A DNA stretch of 64,000 bases, taken from assembly GCA_910588295.1 (NCBI GenBank), contig CAJUQO010000004.1, positions 55,834 through 119,833 on the forward strand. Reading direction: 5' to 3'. This stretch comes from an uncultured Lachnospiraceae bacterium (GTDB taxonomy: Bacteria; Bacillota; Clostridia; Lachnospirales; Lachnospiraceae). The translations under genes were made by a program, and so were the position numbers. The notes under the pieces are model-generated. The model saw nothing but the letters and a program-made list of their open reading frames with translations. It was not told the origin of the DNA and did no database searches. Shown piece after piece: positions 52,596 to 60,057 of the stretch. Positions within the stretch are counted from its first letter, which is position 1. Every line of letters begins with the position of its first letter.

Positions 52596-53679
52596 CCGTA
52601 TATAGCTTTCTTACCTCTTTCACATTTTTTACCCATCGTTTTTCCATCCCCCTTTTTTCCAAAAGATTGTCAATCCGTTCCCTTCCGCCGACATTCTCAG
52701 ATCCTTCATGTATTCTGGATACATTATAAAAGGGAACTCCATACTGCATGGCAATAAGCGTCCCGTGAAAAGAATCCGTGCAAACTGCCTTTGCATATTT
52801 AATCAACGAAAGGAATTGTGCCGGCCCCGCATCTTCATATTTCATATATCCTCTGTATTCACCGTCCGCAAATACGTTTGTGGGAATATAGATCACTTTT
52901 TCCGCCCGATACTGAACTTTTAACTCTCTCAATATCACCTGATACGGAGACAATCTCCCCAGCAGATAGCAGAAAATATAGGGCTCTTCTATCAATTTCT
53001 TATCGGCTACCCGATCCCACTCCATGCTGTTCAGGCGCAGCGTCGGATCTTCTTTCACCGCAATTTCTTTATTTACATACTTTCTTAAAATATCCGCCCC
53101 GACCTGTTCTCTGACGCTCACTTTATCAAGCTTCTCTATCAACAGCGCCATTTTTCGGTAATACATTTCAAACTCCGGCTTCTCATAAAATATCCCGCTG
53201 GGCGCATAGGCAATTCGTTTCTGCGCCGGCGTGCCAAAGTCTAAAAACCAGATCGGGTCAAAATGAATCGGATTCCAGATCTGATCGCTTCCGCATATCA
53301 GCACCCTGCAGTCTTTTGTCATTTCTTCCACCATACTTTTTGTATAACAGGGCGGTGACAGCGGTATATATTTTTTGATAAACTGTTTAAAACGTATGAC
53401 ACGAAGCGTCTTCTCCCCTTCGACTACTTTCCAATTGAAATATTGCTCATACTTTTCATTAATAAACCGCCCCCAGACCGTGCGGTTGGAAAAATGATAT
53501 TTGCATATATCTCCGGAATCCTTTCTTCGATATTGCACGACCAAAGGCTCAAAACCTGCTTTCTTTACCAGACGCTGCATCGCATAACACTGAAAGATCT
53601 GTCCATAATTCGTCGGCCCGTTATTATCGCACCATGTTAAAATTGCCGCTTTCGGCTTACTTCCTTTCTTTCTCCTCAT
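52549..53679 (-). CDS. Polysaccharide pyruvyl transferase family protein
   Basis: 376 residues of the PF04230 family, which adds ketal-linked pyruvate to sugars from phosphoenolpyruvate. AAILTWCDNNGPTNYGQIFQCYAMQ opens the protein, ICGSDQIWNP and AYAPSG lie in the middle, and VCTDSFHGTLIAMQYGVPFY is the C-terminal signature. The FrhB-like gene near the end of the locus is its usual companion. It begins two bases after the small Rossmann protein, same direction. Confidence 0.9.
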   Translation of the reverse strand: MRRKKGSKPKAAILTWCDNNGPTNYGQIFQCYAMQRLVKKAGFEPLVVQYRRKDSGDICKYHFSNRTVWGRFINEKYEQYFNWKVVEGEKTLRVIRFKQFIKKYIPLSPPCYTKSMVEEMTKDCRVLICGSDQIWNPIHFDPIWFLDFGTPAQKRIAYAPSGIFYEKPEFEMYYRKMALLIEKLDKVSVREQVGADILRKYVNKEIAVKEDPTLRLNSMEWDRVADKKLIEEPYIFCYLLGRLSPYQVILRELKVQYRAEKVIYIPTNVFADGEYRGYMKYEDAGPAQFLSLIKYAKAVCTDSFHGTLIAMQYGVPFYNVSRIHEGSENVGGRERIDNLLEKRGMEKRWVKNVKEVRKLYTDERKDISCGRDELRV

Positions 53680-53681
53680 TC

Positions 53682-54107
53682 CTACCTCTCAGCTATACAG
53701 TACTCCAGGATATCTTCCAATGACATAATGACCGCGTTCGTTTTTTCTTCCAGCCCCTTTACAATTGTGTGGTAATCCTGAACGGGAGTGACAACAATGA
53801 CCTCCGTTTCAGGAAAAGCAATTTCGCAGGAACTGTATATTTTTAATCCCGACATATTCTTGGAAGACGCCATCCGGTCAATACCATACAGGACGGCAAC
53901 CTCACTGCCTTTTAATTCATCATACAGACGTTCACCCAGCGCTCCCATTCCGTATATGGCAACGTTTTTAATCAAATTGTCTTTGAAAAATGAGATCATA
54001 CTCCCGCCCTTTTGTCTCAGGCACAGCCATTGATTGAGTATCTGAAATCCCACTTCAAATCGGTTACCCGAAACGACCGGCTGTACGATTTCTTTTTGTT
54101 TTTTCAT
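53682..54107 (-). CDS. Stand-alone Rossmann-module protein, first gene of the glycan locus
   Basis: About 141 residues consisting of a short N-terminal helix (FEVGFQILNQWLCLRQKG) and the Rossmann-like module seen in seven other proteins here (NVAIYGMGALGERLYDEL, VLYGIDR, GLKIYSSCEI, EVIVVTPVQD). It has no transferase or radical SAM domain attached. The ATG at 54107 sits eight bases after GGAGGTGA; an ATG ten codons earlier has no site. A nucleotide- or NAD-binding or assembly role is inferred. It lies about 530 bases downstream of the TnpB-like gene and is the promoter-proximal gene of the locus. Confidence 0.7.
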   Translation of the reverse strand: MKKQKEIVQPVVSGNRFEVGFQILNQWLCLRQKGGSMISFFKDNLIKNVAIYGMGALGERLYDELKGSEVAVLYGIDRMASSKNMSGLKIYSSCEIAFPETEVIVVTPVQDYHTIVKGLEEKTNAVIMSLEDILEYCIAER

Positions 54108-54229
54108 ACAACGCTTCACCTCCGAGTATGGTTTCAAACGCGCTTTTCCGGATCATTATGAAATGAAATACATGTATCTATGACCCCCTATGAGCATTTC
54201 TCCCTGAAAATACATTAAATAAAACATAT

Positions 54230-54637
54230 TGGTCATTCGTTCTGACGGACGAATGATGCGGATTCCTCCGCTTCGCTTCCTGCTACGTCACGGTACGTCG
54301 TCACCGTCTGTTTCCCGGTTAACCCTTCCCATGTTCACAGGCTCCTGGCCTACCCAATACGCATTCTGCGCTCTATACGCTTCCTGCCTTCTAATGCCGT
54401 CTCCGATGCGCTGGCCTGTGTGTACGCCGGTCATCCCGGGCTCTTCTCAGATACGGCCGGTCTCACGCGCCGCCTTTTTACCTGGCTGCCCCTCTCCGGC
54501 TTCTCCCCTGCACACAGGCCGGCGCACCGGCCTTTTTCTATAGCGGGCGTTTTTACACCCGCCTTATCATGAACCCGCCTTTTAGTCCTCCCGGTGAAAT
54601 CCCGGCCCTCTGCCGGTATTTATCATAAAGGCGTTTC
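54230..54637 (-). ncRNA. Candidate guide-RNA (omega-RNA-like) scaffold downstream of TnpB-like gene
   Basis: About 400 bases without a convincing gene, dense in structure. In minus-strand order: palindrome 54518-54533; a 10-bp closing stem 54413-54422 with 54511-54520 enclosing about 90 bases; hairpin GCGGA/TCCGC at 54258-54271; and a terminal hairpin TCATTCGT/ACGAATGA at 54233-54256. This is the position and build expected of a TnpB omega-RNA ending at a transposon right end, so the guide would be read from about 54232 downward. Expression is not shown; the same bases hold a plus-strand GGCCGG-hairpin plus T-tract that could be a terminator. Confidence 0.5.
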
Positions 54638-55939
54638 CTATGATCCCTGTCCCCGCTTCTTTACATTGCGGGCGGCATTGGTCTTTTCTTCTTCCTGATA
54701 ACCGCACGCCAGGCAACGAAATTTTCCGTCCCTTTTCTCTCCACGGGCCCCGCAGCGGCTGCATTCTCTCCCGATATCTTTTCCCAGCACGCGGATCAGC
54801 TCCACGCCCCGTTCCCCGCACTTTTGTTCCAGACGTTTTCGGATATACCCCCTCTGCCACTGGCCCAGCGAATAGTTGATCCTCTTATCTATTCCCCCGG
54901 CCCCCGGCGGAGGCAGCTTCGCCATGTACACGGTCTTCGGTTTTTCGGACGCAAAAAAACGGTTCAGTTCCCGGTTGATATAGCTGTGCAGCCCCTCCTC
55001 CCGGCGCCGTTTCCCGGCGCTGTACTTTTTCCTCCCCGGCTTCTGGGCCCGGTTGCGGTTGTAGCTGGCCGTCTGTTCTCTGATCCAGTCCGAGTACTCC
55101 AGCTGACGCCGCCCCAGCTCCGTCCCATAGCCGTGCCCGCCGTCCGTGGTCAGCATGGTGTGAAATCCAAACGCCACGCCCACCTGCTCCCGATAGTCCC
55201 CGTGGGGCCGGATGGTCACATACACGGGAACGAGCAGTTCCAGGCGGTCTTCCGCCGGGTACAGTCTGACCTTTAGTCGGCTCTCATACCGGTTGTTGTC
55301 CGTCAGGGGCACATAGATCCGCTTACGCTTTTCTTTTACGGACAGATAGATGCCGTGATCCCCATAACGGTAGGCCCGCTCGGCTATGGAAAATCCGTCC
55401 GCCGTGTCCGTGTGCAGCTTCCCATGGTATCTGCGCGCCTGGCGGCACAGGTATTTATGCAGCCTTTCCGTATCCACCCGCCCGGCCAGCTCCTCGTACC
55501 GGTTTCTCATCTTCTCCGGCAGCTCTACCGGTTTTCGGTTCAGCGCCGCGTCAAACACAGTATTCACTTTCAGGGCAAACCGCAGGTAGTGCTTTTCATC
55601 CGCAGTAAAATTCTCATTCCCACCGACCAGCCTCGCCAGTTTCGACTTTGTCTTTGTCCACCGGCCTTTGATATCCCCCAGAGCGTCAAAGACGGCGAGG
55701 TAGAAATATACTGACGGCAGCCCCAGCTTTTCCCTGTAGCCGCTGGCCGTCATCTCATTCTGCACCGTATAGCCCGGATAGATCTTGGACAGGCTCCCCG
55801 GGCCGCCGAACCGGCTGTACACGTAGTTCTTCACACACCGGCAATCCTCCGCGACCTCCAAAAGCCTGCGCATATCTTCCTTCGCAATGGGTTCCTTATT
55901 ATATTGGCGGACGGTCTTACAGATCTTATCCGGCGGCAT
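54638..55939 (-). CDS. TnpB-family protein with all RuvC catalytic residues replaced (TldR-like)
   Basis: 433-residue OrfB/TnpB homologue. The fold markers are present: GVAFGFHTMLTTDGG (RuvC-I region, residues 254-268), YSDWIREQTASYNRNRAQKPGRKKY, TVYMAKLPPPGAGG (RuvC-II), a zinc ribbon C393/C396/C409/C412, and TNAARN (RuvC-III). But the Asp of GIDLG is Ala256, the Glu of the IVIEDL strand is Ala340, and the Asp of RDxNAA is Lys419. It should therefore bind RNA and DNA but not cut. No TnpA or serine recombinase lies beside it. GGAGGTGA stands 15 bases before the ATG. It faces the glycan locus in the same direction. Confidence 0.8.
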   Translation of the reverse strand: MPPDKICKTVRQYNKEPIAKEDMRRLLEVAEDCRCVKNYVYSRFGGPGSLSKIYPGYTVQNEMTASGYREKLGLPSVYFYLAVFDALGDIKGRWTKTKSKLARLVGGNENFTADEKHYLRFALKVNTVFDAALNRKPVELPEKMRNRYEELAGRVDTERLHKYLCRQARRYHGKLHTDTADGFSIAERAYRYGDHGIYLSVKEKRKRIYVPLTDNNRYESRLKVRLYPAEDRLELLVPVYVTIRPHGDYREQVGVAFGFHTMLTTDGGHGYGTELGRRQLEYSDWIREQTASYNRNRAQKPGRKKYSAGKRRREEGLHSYINRELNRFFASEKPKTVYMAKLPPPGAGGIDKRINYSLGQWQRGYIRKRLEQKCGERGVELIRVLGKDIGRECSRCGARGEKRDGKFRCLACGYQEEEKTNAARNVKKRGQGS

Positions 55940-56000
55940 ATTTCTTTCTTTTCACCTCCGTAAAAGGCGCTGCGGCAGTACTTTTTTCGATGAGAAGAAA

Positions 56001-56032
56001 AAATTCTCAAAACATATACGTTTTGAGAATTT
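56001..56032 (-). terminator. Terminator-like hairpin upstream of the TnpB-like gene
   Basis: Perfect 13-bp stem AAATTCTCAAAAC / GTTTTGAGAATTT with a six-base loop. On the minus strand a run of T follows. It separates the YafQ remnant from the TnpB-like gene. A related but weaker inverted repeat (CTCAAAACGTAT...TTATGAG) lies at 56144-56165. Confidence 0.75.
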
Positions 56033-56165
56033 TTGCCATGGTAATATTTTTCGTATAACTTTCACAGTATGGGGGTTATTTTTCTTGACATTTTGACGAT
56101 AATCAAATAAGATGAGAGAGAAATTCAACCGAAAAAATCGGTGCTCAAAACGTATGGTTTATGAG

Positions 56166-56201
56166 AAAAACCGCCGCAACAGTCTTATCTCCTGTGGCGG
56201 T
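56166..56201 (-). terminator. Terminator behind the YafQ remnant
   Basis: Stem ACCGCCaCAG / CTGTTGCGGCGGT with a nine-base loop. On the minus strand it is followed by TTTTTC, and it starts five bases after the toxin stop codon. Confidence 0.8.
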
Positions 56202-56206
56202 AAAAA

Positions 56207-56363
56207 TTACTTACCAAACAGATCACTGTGTGTTCCGGTACGGGACAGCGTCAGCACCAGCACATCATCCTCAATCCGGTAAATGAGAAGCCAGTCCGGC
56301 TGAATATGACATTCCCGGTGCCCCATCCAATCGCCGGTCAGCTCGTGATCCTTTGCTTTCAGC
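56207..56363 (-). pseudogene. YafQ/RelE-type toxin, C-terminal remnant
   Basis: The last about 51 codons of a type II toxin are readable: ELTGDWMGHRECHIQPDWLLIYRIEDD, ending LSRTGTHSDLFGK, which is the YafQ C-terminus including the catalytic His in THSDLF. The N-terminal half is gone. The frame is cut exactly where the AAA/PD-(D/E)XK gene ends at 56364, so arrival of that gene, or a deletion next to it, removed the 5' part. No cognate antitoxin is attached. A terminator follows the stop. Confidence 0.85.
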
Positions 56364-58049
56364 TCACCCGATCAGAACTTTCTTTCCTTCAAAAGCAAAT
56401 CCATACTTCCGGATCCTCTCCGGGGCAATACCCTTCTCCTCCAGCGCCGCCGCATACCGTTTTTCTTCAATCTGAGTCAGCGCCGCCTTCACCGTATCCT
56501 CCAGCGTGCTCTCCTCCTCCGGGTCATGCACCTTAAATTCCAGAATAAAGGCGTCGTCCGTCCCGTTCAGCGGCTCCAGCATCACGTCGTACCGGCCGTA
56601 ACCGCTCTCCCTATTGGACGTCACCGTGTAACGGCCCCGCAGCTCCGCCAGAAGCCCCAGCACAAAGCCATGGTAAAATCGTTCCGGCTCTGCGGCCTCG
56701 GAGGGTCTATTCCCAGTATCAAAGAAACTGAACGTGGCCAGGGACACTTTATTCATATAGATATTCATTTCTTTTTCATTGCCACGCAGCAGAGCCTCCA
56801 CAAAATCATTGTACACTGACCCGTTTCCCGCAAACCAGCCCCGGATCATTTTCTCAAACATGACGCGTACTTCTTTGTTCGTCAGAACCAGGTCATACTC
56901 CTCGCGTCCCCACTCTTCCAGAAACATATAGTTTTCCACCCGGAGATAACCGCTGGCCAGCAGCAGGCTCCAGATCGCGCTCTCACTGGCATCAAGCTGG
57001 TTAAATATGATCTGTTCGTCAATTTCCGTGTGGAGCGTCTTTCCTTCCAGCAGATCCTCCATGATCGTCTTTACTTTTGTGCTCCCCTCGCGGATCAGCT
57101 TTCCCGCCAGGCTGTTGCTGCTGGTGTTGGCCCAGTAGGGAGAGAAACGCTTTTTATCGATATAATTTAAAATTGACCAGGGATTATACATATCCCGTCG
57201 TGTCCCGAAGGTAAAGCCGTCATACCACTCCCTCACCTTTTCCAGCTGCCCAGACAAACCGTACTCATCCAACACATCTTCTACCTCCTGCTGCGTAAAG
57301 CCAAAAGAGTCTTCATATTTCCCAGACGTAGTTGTCACCACCTCTAAATTATTCAGATCCGAGAAAATAGACTCCTTGCTCACCCTGGTAATCCCCGTCA
57401 GCAGGGCCCGTTCCACATACGGATTGCTCTTAAAGGTAGCATTAAACAGATTCCGGATAAAGGACACCAGTTCCTCCCAATATCCGCCCACATAGGCTTC
57501 CTGCAGCGGCGTGTCGTACTCGTCCAGAAGGATGATTACCCGTTTCCCATAGTAACGCATCAGATAATCCGACAGGCATTTCAGGGAATCAGAGGCAATA
57601 TAATCCTCCATTTCCGCCGATACCAGACGATACCGCTCTTTCTCGTCGCAATTCATGCAATCGCTTTCCAGCAAAAAATCAAACCGGTTGTACAGGTTTT
57701 TGATATACTGGCATATTTTTTTTCTGACATTTACATAGGATGTCTCCTTCACACCGGCAAAACTTAATGCGATGACAGGATATGTGCCCTGTAAATCACG
57801 GTACTTCTCTTCATCCCAAACAGACATCCCCTGGAACAGATCGCCTCTGCCGGCGTACTCCACAGAAAAAAACTGCTCCGCCATACTCATATTCAGCGTC
57901 TTCCCAAAACGCCTGGGACGGGTGATCAGCGTCACGTCGTCTCTGTTTTCCCACCATTCTTTGATAAATCCCGTCTTATCCACGTAAAAGCAGCCGTTCT
58001 CCCTTATCTTTTCAAAACTCTGTATCCCGATCCCTACAGTTCTCGCCAC
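56364..58049 (-). CDS. AAA-ATPase-like protein with C-terminal PD-(D/E)XK nuclease domain (copy 2)
   Basis: 561-residue paralogue of the 28.1-29.8 kb protein. Walker A RPRRFGKTLNMS, Walker B IILLDEYDTPLQEAY, and the DUF1703 nuclease core GYGRYDVMLEP...FILEFKV with the expected Lys. The first 60 and last 110 residues are nearly identical to copy 1, while residues 90-160 and 330-430 diverge, suggesting gene conversion at the ends or recombination. Promoter layout is shared. Function of the family is unknown; nuclease-based defence or mobile-element roles are the usual guess. Confidence 0.85.
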   Translation of the reverse strand: MARTVGIGIQSFEKIRENGCFYVDKTGFIKEWWENRDDVTLITRPRRFGKTLNMSMAEQFFSVEYAGRGDLFQGMSVWDEEKYRDLQGTYPVIALSFAGVKETSYVNVRKKICQYIKNLYNRFDFLLESDCMNCDEKERYRLVSAEMEDYIASDSLKCLSDYLMRYYGKRVIILLDEYDTPLQEAYVGGYWEELVSFIRNLFNATFKSNPYVERALLTGITRVSKESIFSDLNNLEVVTTTSGKYEDSFGFTQQEVEDVLDEYGLSGQLEKVREWYDGFTFGTRRDMYNPWSILNYIDKKRFSPYWANTSSNSLAGKLIREGSTKVKTIMEDLLEGKTLHTEIDEQIIFNQLDASESAIWSLLLASGYLRVENYMFLEEWGREEYDLVLTNKEVRVMFEKMIRGWFAGNGSVYNDFVEALLRGNEKEMNIYMNKVSLATFSFFDTGNRPSEAAEPERFYHGFVLGLLAELRGRYTVTSNRESGYGRYDVMLEPLNGTDDAFILEFKVHDPEEESTLEDTVKAALTQIEEKRYAAALEEKGIAPERIRKYGFAFEGKKVLIG

Positions 58050-58149
58050 GTCTGCACCATCCTTTCACCAAACTGCCTGTACAGCGGCCAAACACACATC
58101 TTCCACAAAACACGCCAACGCCGTCCCCGGCAGCATAAAGCATATAAAA

Positions 58150-58196
58150 ACAGCCTGGCTTGTTTACAGTATAACAAGTTCAGGCTGTTGAAGCAA
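58150..58196 (-). promoter_or_regulatory. Promoter inside an inverted repeat (copy 2)
   Basis: Minus-strand TTGCTT (58191-58196) and TATACT (58168-58173), spacer 17. Inverted arms ACAGCCTG (58150-58157) and CAGGCTGTT (58181-58189) flank the -10 box, as before copy 1. Read as RNA the pair makes a hairpin followed by T, so early termination is also possible. Confidence 0.68.
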
Positions 58197-58211
58197 CGGT
58201 TATCCGATCAT

Positions 58212-58530
58212 TGTTACTGGTCACGGACAATGTCATGAACTTAAGCCCGGACGCTGCCACATGTGGCATATAAGTCCTGGGCGGGCTGGGGCAACGCTGC
58301 GGTGAACTAACTGCTAACTGCGACTGCAGAAAATCGTCCACTGGACGTTTTTCTGCACGCTAAGGCGTAAGACGCTCAGGAAGAGCCTTCGCGCCTAAGT
58401 CTCCGTAAGCAGTGGATTTCACCTCCGCTAAAAGCGCCCCTGAAATGCCCTTCCAGAACTTATATGCCACACGTGTCAGCTGTGTGACGGCTTAAGTAAA
58501 CGACATTGGGTCACGGAGTAACAGTAACGT
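58212..58530. repeat. 0.32-kb long inverted-repeat element
   Basis: Gene-free element whose two halves pair over about 90 bases. The sequence from 58231 (GTCATGAACTTAAGCC, then GCTGCCACATGTGGCATATAAGT) is mirrored at 58441-58507 (ACTTATATGCCACACGTGTCAGC, then GGCTTAAGTAAACGACATT). A perfect inner hairpin lies at 58326-58356 (GCAGAAAA...TTTTCTGC). GTTACT closes both ends. GGTCACGG near each end is a direct, not inverted, repeat. It looks like a MITE or a structured RNA gene. Confidence 0.75.
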
Positions 58531-58559
58531 CAAATTTGTAAACTTTTTAAGATATGCGT

Positions 58560-58596
58560 ATATTGTATTGCAATTAGCTATACAATATGCCATAAT
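58560..58596 (+). promoter_or_regulatory. Antitoxin-type promoter/operator
   Basis: TTGCAA (58568-58573) and CATAAT (58591-58596) with 17-base spacing lie over the inverted repeat ATATTGTAT (58560-58568) / ATACAATAT (58580-58588). This fits autorepression by the RelB/DinJ antitoxin encoded 27 bases downstream. Confidence 0.75.
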
Positions 58597-58622
58597 CAAT
58601 AACAGAAAGGATGGTGCTTATT

Positions 58623-58919
58623 ATGGCAACAAAAAGTGCAAATGTAACAGCTCGTGTGCAGCCTGAAATTAAACGGCAGGCGGAGGCAATTTTGGATAAG
58701 ATAGGATTGCCTGTTTCGGTTTTAATTGATACCTTATACAGACAAATCATTATGACAGGCGGCGTTCCGTATTCCTTAGCAGTTCCGAACTTGCCTACAA
58801 GGGACAGTATGACGGACGCTCAATTTAATGCAATGATGGAAAAAGGATATCATCAGGCAAAGACAGGCGAGGGACTTTCTGTTGATGAAGCCTTTGCTGA
58901 AACCCGTGAGGGTATTTAA
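58623..58919 (+). CDS. RelB/DinJ family antitoxin
   Basis: 98-residue ribbon-helix-helix antitoxin: ATKSANVTARVQPEIKRQAEAILDKIGL forms the DNA-binding and dimer part, and the C-terminal SVDEAFAETREG would wrap the toxin. ATG at 58623 is preferred over ATG 58611, which sits on top of the Shine-Dalgarno. The promoter/operator is upstream. The partner toxin immediately downstream is broken, so this antitoxin has no functional toxin beside it. Confidence 0.88.
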   Translation: MATKSANVTARVQPEIKRQAEAILDKIGLPVSVLIDTLYRQIIMTGGVPYSLAVPNLPTRDSMTDAQFNAMMEKGYHQAKTGEGLSVDEAFAETREGI

Positions 58920-59205
58920 CGGTACGAAGTTAAACTGACCTCACAAGCAATCGAGCAAATTGAAGAAATCGTGCAGTATATTTCCAAAGTGCTGTTTGCA
59001 CCGGAAACGGCACGAAAATGGGCAGACACTCTGCAAAGTGAAATCGCAAAGCTGGATTTTATGCCATCACGCTACCCTCTTACAGAGGAAGAACCGTGGC
59101 ATACGAAAGAACAAGAAAGCAGTATGGATTACGGCAGTGATTTATGGGCGGAGAGATCAGATTGCGGCTCTGACGGATATGTCGTTTGACGATACAGAGC
59201 GATAA
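58920..59205 (+). pseudogene. RelE/ParE-type toxin, inactivated
   Basis: In one frame the DNA reads YEVKLTSQAIEQIEEIVQYI, then WADTLQSEIAKLDFMPSRYPLTEEEPWHTK, a clear ParE/RelE N-terminus. After that point the family C-terminus AVWITAVIYGRRDQIAALTDM continues only in another frame. By comparison with the usual toxin, about a dozen codons around the central strand are missing at the shift. The start codon is also lost: the position after the antitoxin stop reads ACGG where ATGG is expected. Two independent lesions mean no active toxin. Confidence 0.82.
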
Positions 59206-59227
59206 AGCCCGATTTGTGGAGGATAAT

Positions 59228-59545
59228 ATGGCTTCGAGTAAAGAGTATTTAGATTTTATATTAGAACAACTATCTGAATTGGAAGAAATAACATACAGGG
59301 CAATGATGGGAGAATACATCATCTATTATCGTGGAAAGATTGTGGGCGGTATCTATGACGATAGATTGCTTGTTAAACCGATAAAATCAGCGATTAGTCA
59401 TATGCCAACAACTTCGTATGAATTACCCTACAAGGGAGCAAAAGAAATGTTGTTGGTTGAGGATGTTGATAATAAAGAATTTTTAACAGAGTTGTTTAAT
59501 GCTATGTATGACGAACTTCCAACTTCGAAGAAAAAGAAAATTTGA
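59228..59545 (+). CDS. TfoX/Sxy N-terminal domain protein
   Basis: 105 residues of the TfoX_N family: LDFILEQLSELEEITYRAMMGEYIIYYRGKI and GGIYDDRLLVKP are typical. Proteobacterial TfoX controls competence, but the stand-alone small form in Firmicutes has no known role. The ATG follows GGAGG by five bases. It follows the broken toxin in the same direction. Confidence 0.85.
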   Translation: MASSKEYLDFILEQLSELEEITYRAMMGEYIIYYRGKIVGGIYDDRLLVKPIKSAISHMPTTSYELPYKGAKEMLLVEDVDNKEFLTELFNAMYDELPTSKKKKI

Positions 59546-59660
59546 AGTTTCATTTTTGTTAATCCTGCCGAAAGGCTTGATTATAAATATTATATTTTAA
59601 GGAGATTGCTGTTTGAGAAAAAACAACACCTTGGAGATTGTGGCATAACCGGGAGGTTAT

Positions 59661-59909
59661 GAATGAACCGTGCAGGCAGCAGATGCCACGATCATGCCCG
59701 CTGTGAAAGTATGTGGGCAAGGATGAAATCAGAACTGCTGTATGACCGTTATGATACGGAAAAAATGACCACGGAAGAACTCAGGACGATTATCTGGAGA
59801 TATTTCATCAGCTACTGGAATAACCGAAGAATCTGCTCTGCCAATGGAGGGCTCCCTCCTATGGTTAAACGACAGCAATACTATGATTCCCTGAAAGAAG
59901 CAGCATATG
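59661..59909 (+). mobile_element. IS3-family transposase fragment (OrfB 3' end)
   Basis: Encodes the last about 80 residues of an IS3 OrfB: RCHDHARCESMWARMKSE with the final catalytic Glu, then IIWRYFISYWNNRRICSANGG and MVKRQQYYDSLKEAA. Nearly identical to the inverted copy at 62.9-63.2 kb. It is cut at both ends: 5' in the catalytic core and 3' at SLKEAA, where it joins the DUF5131 remnant. No terminal repeat remains. Confidence 0.88.
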
Positions 59910-60053
59910 AAGCGGATAATTAAATCCTGACTTTGTACGGTATATATCAGCGCCGTTCCGCTCCCGCACACGATCAAGAAAATACATATAGCAGTGCTGA
60001 CATCCCTCGCTGCATTTTACGCATCCATGCCACGGGTTCCATATATCGTGCAT
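59910..60053 (-). pseudogene. DUF5131 (phage Gp37/Gp68-like) protein, 5' remnant
   Basis: Only the first about 45 codons remain: WNPWHGCVKCSEGCQHCYMYFLDRV, a cysteine-rich radical-SAM-like start typical of the Gp37/DUF5131 family. The frame ends where the IS3 fragment joins after GFNYPLH. The start codon is four bases from the stop of the upstream sirtuin remnant, so the two genes were once coupled. Confidence 0.75.
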
Positions 60054-60057
60054 AGCA

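Noticed and set aside
53682..54107. FkbM-type methyltransferase
   Set aside because: The GxG loop resembles one, but length and later motifs do not fit; it matches the locus Rossmann module instead.
54638..55939. Active IS605/IS607 transposon
   Set aside because: No TnpA or serine recombinase, and all three RuvC acidic positions are replaced.
58212..58530. CRISPR array
   Set aside because: The repeats are inverted and nested, not regularly spaced direct repeats, and no cas gene is near.
59549..59660. Small gene starting TTG after AAGGAG
   Set aside because: Only about a dozen codons before a stop and no recognisable product; likely remnant leader DNA beside the IS3 fragment.
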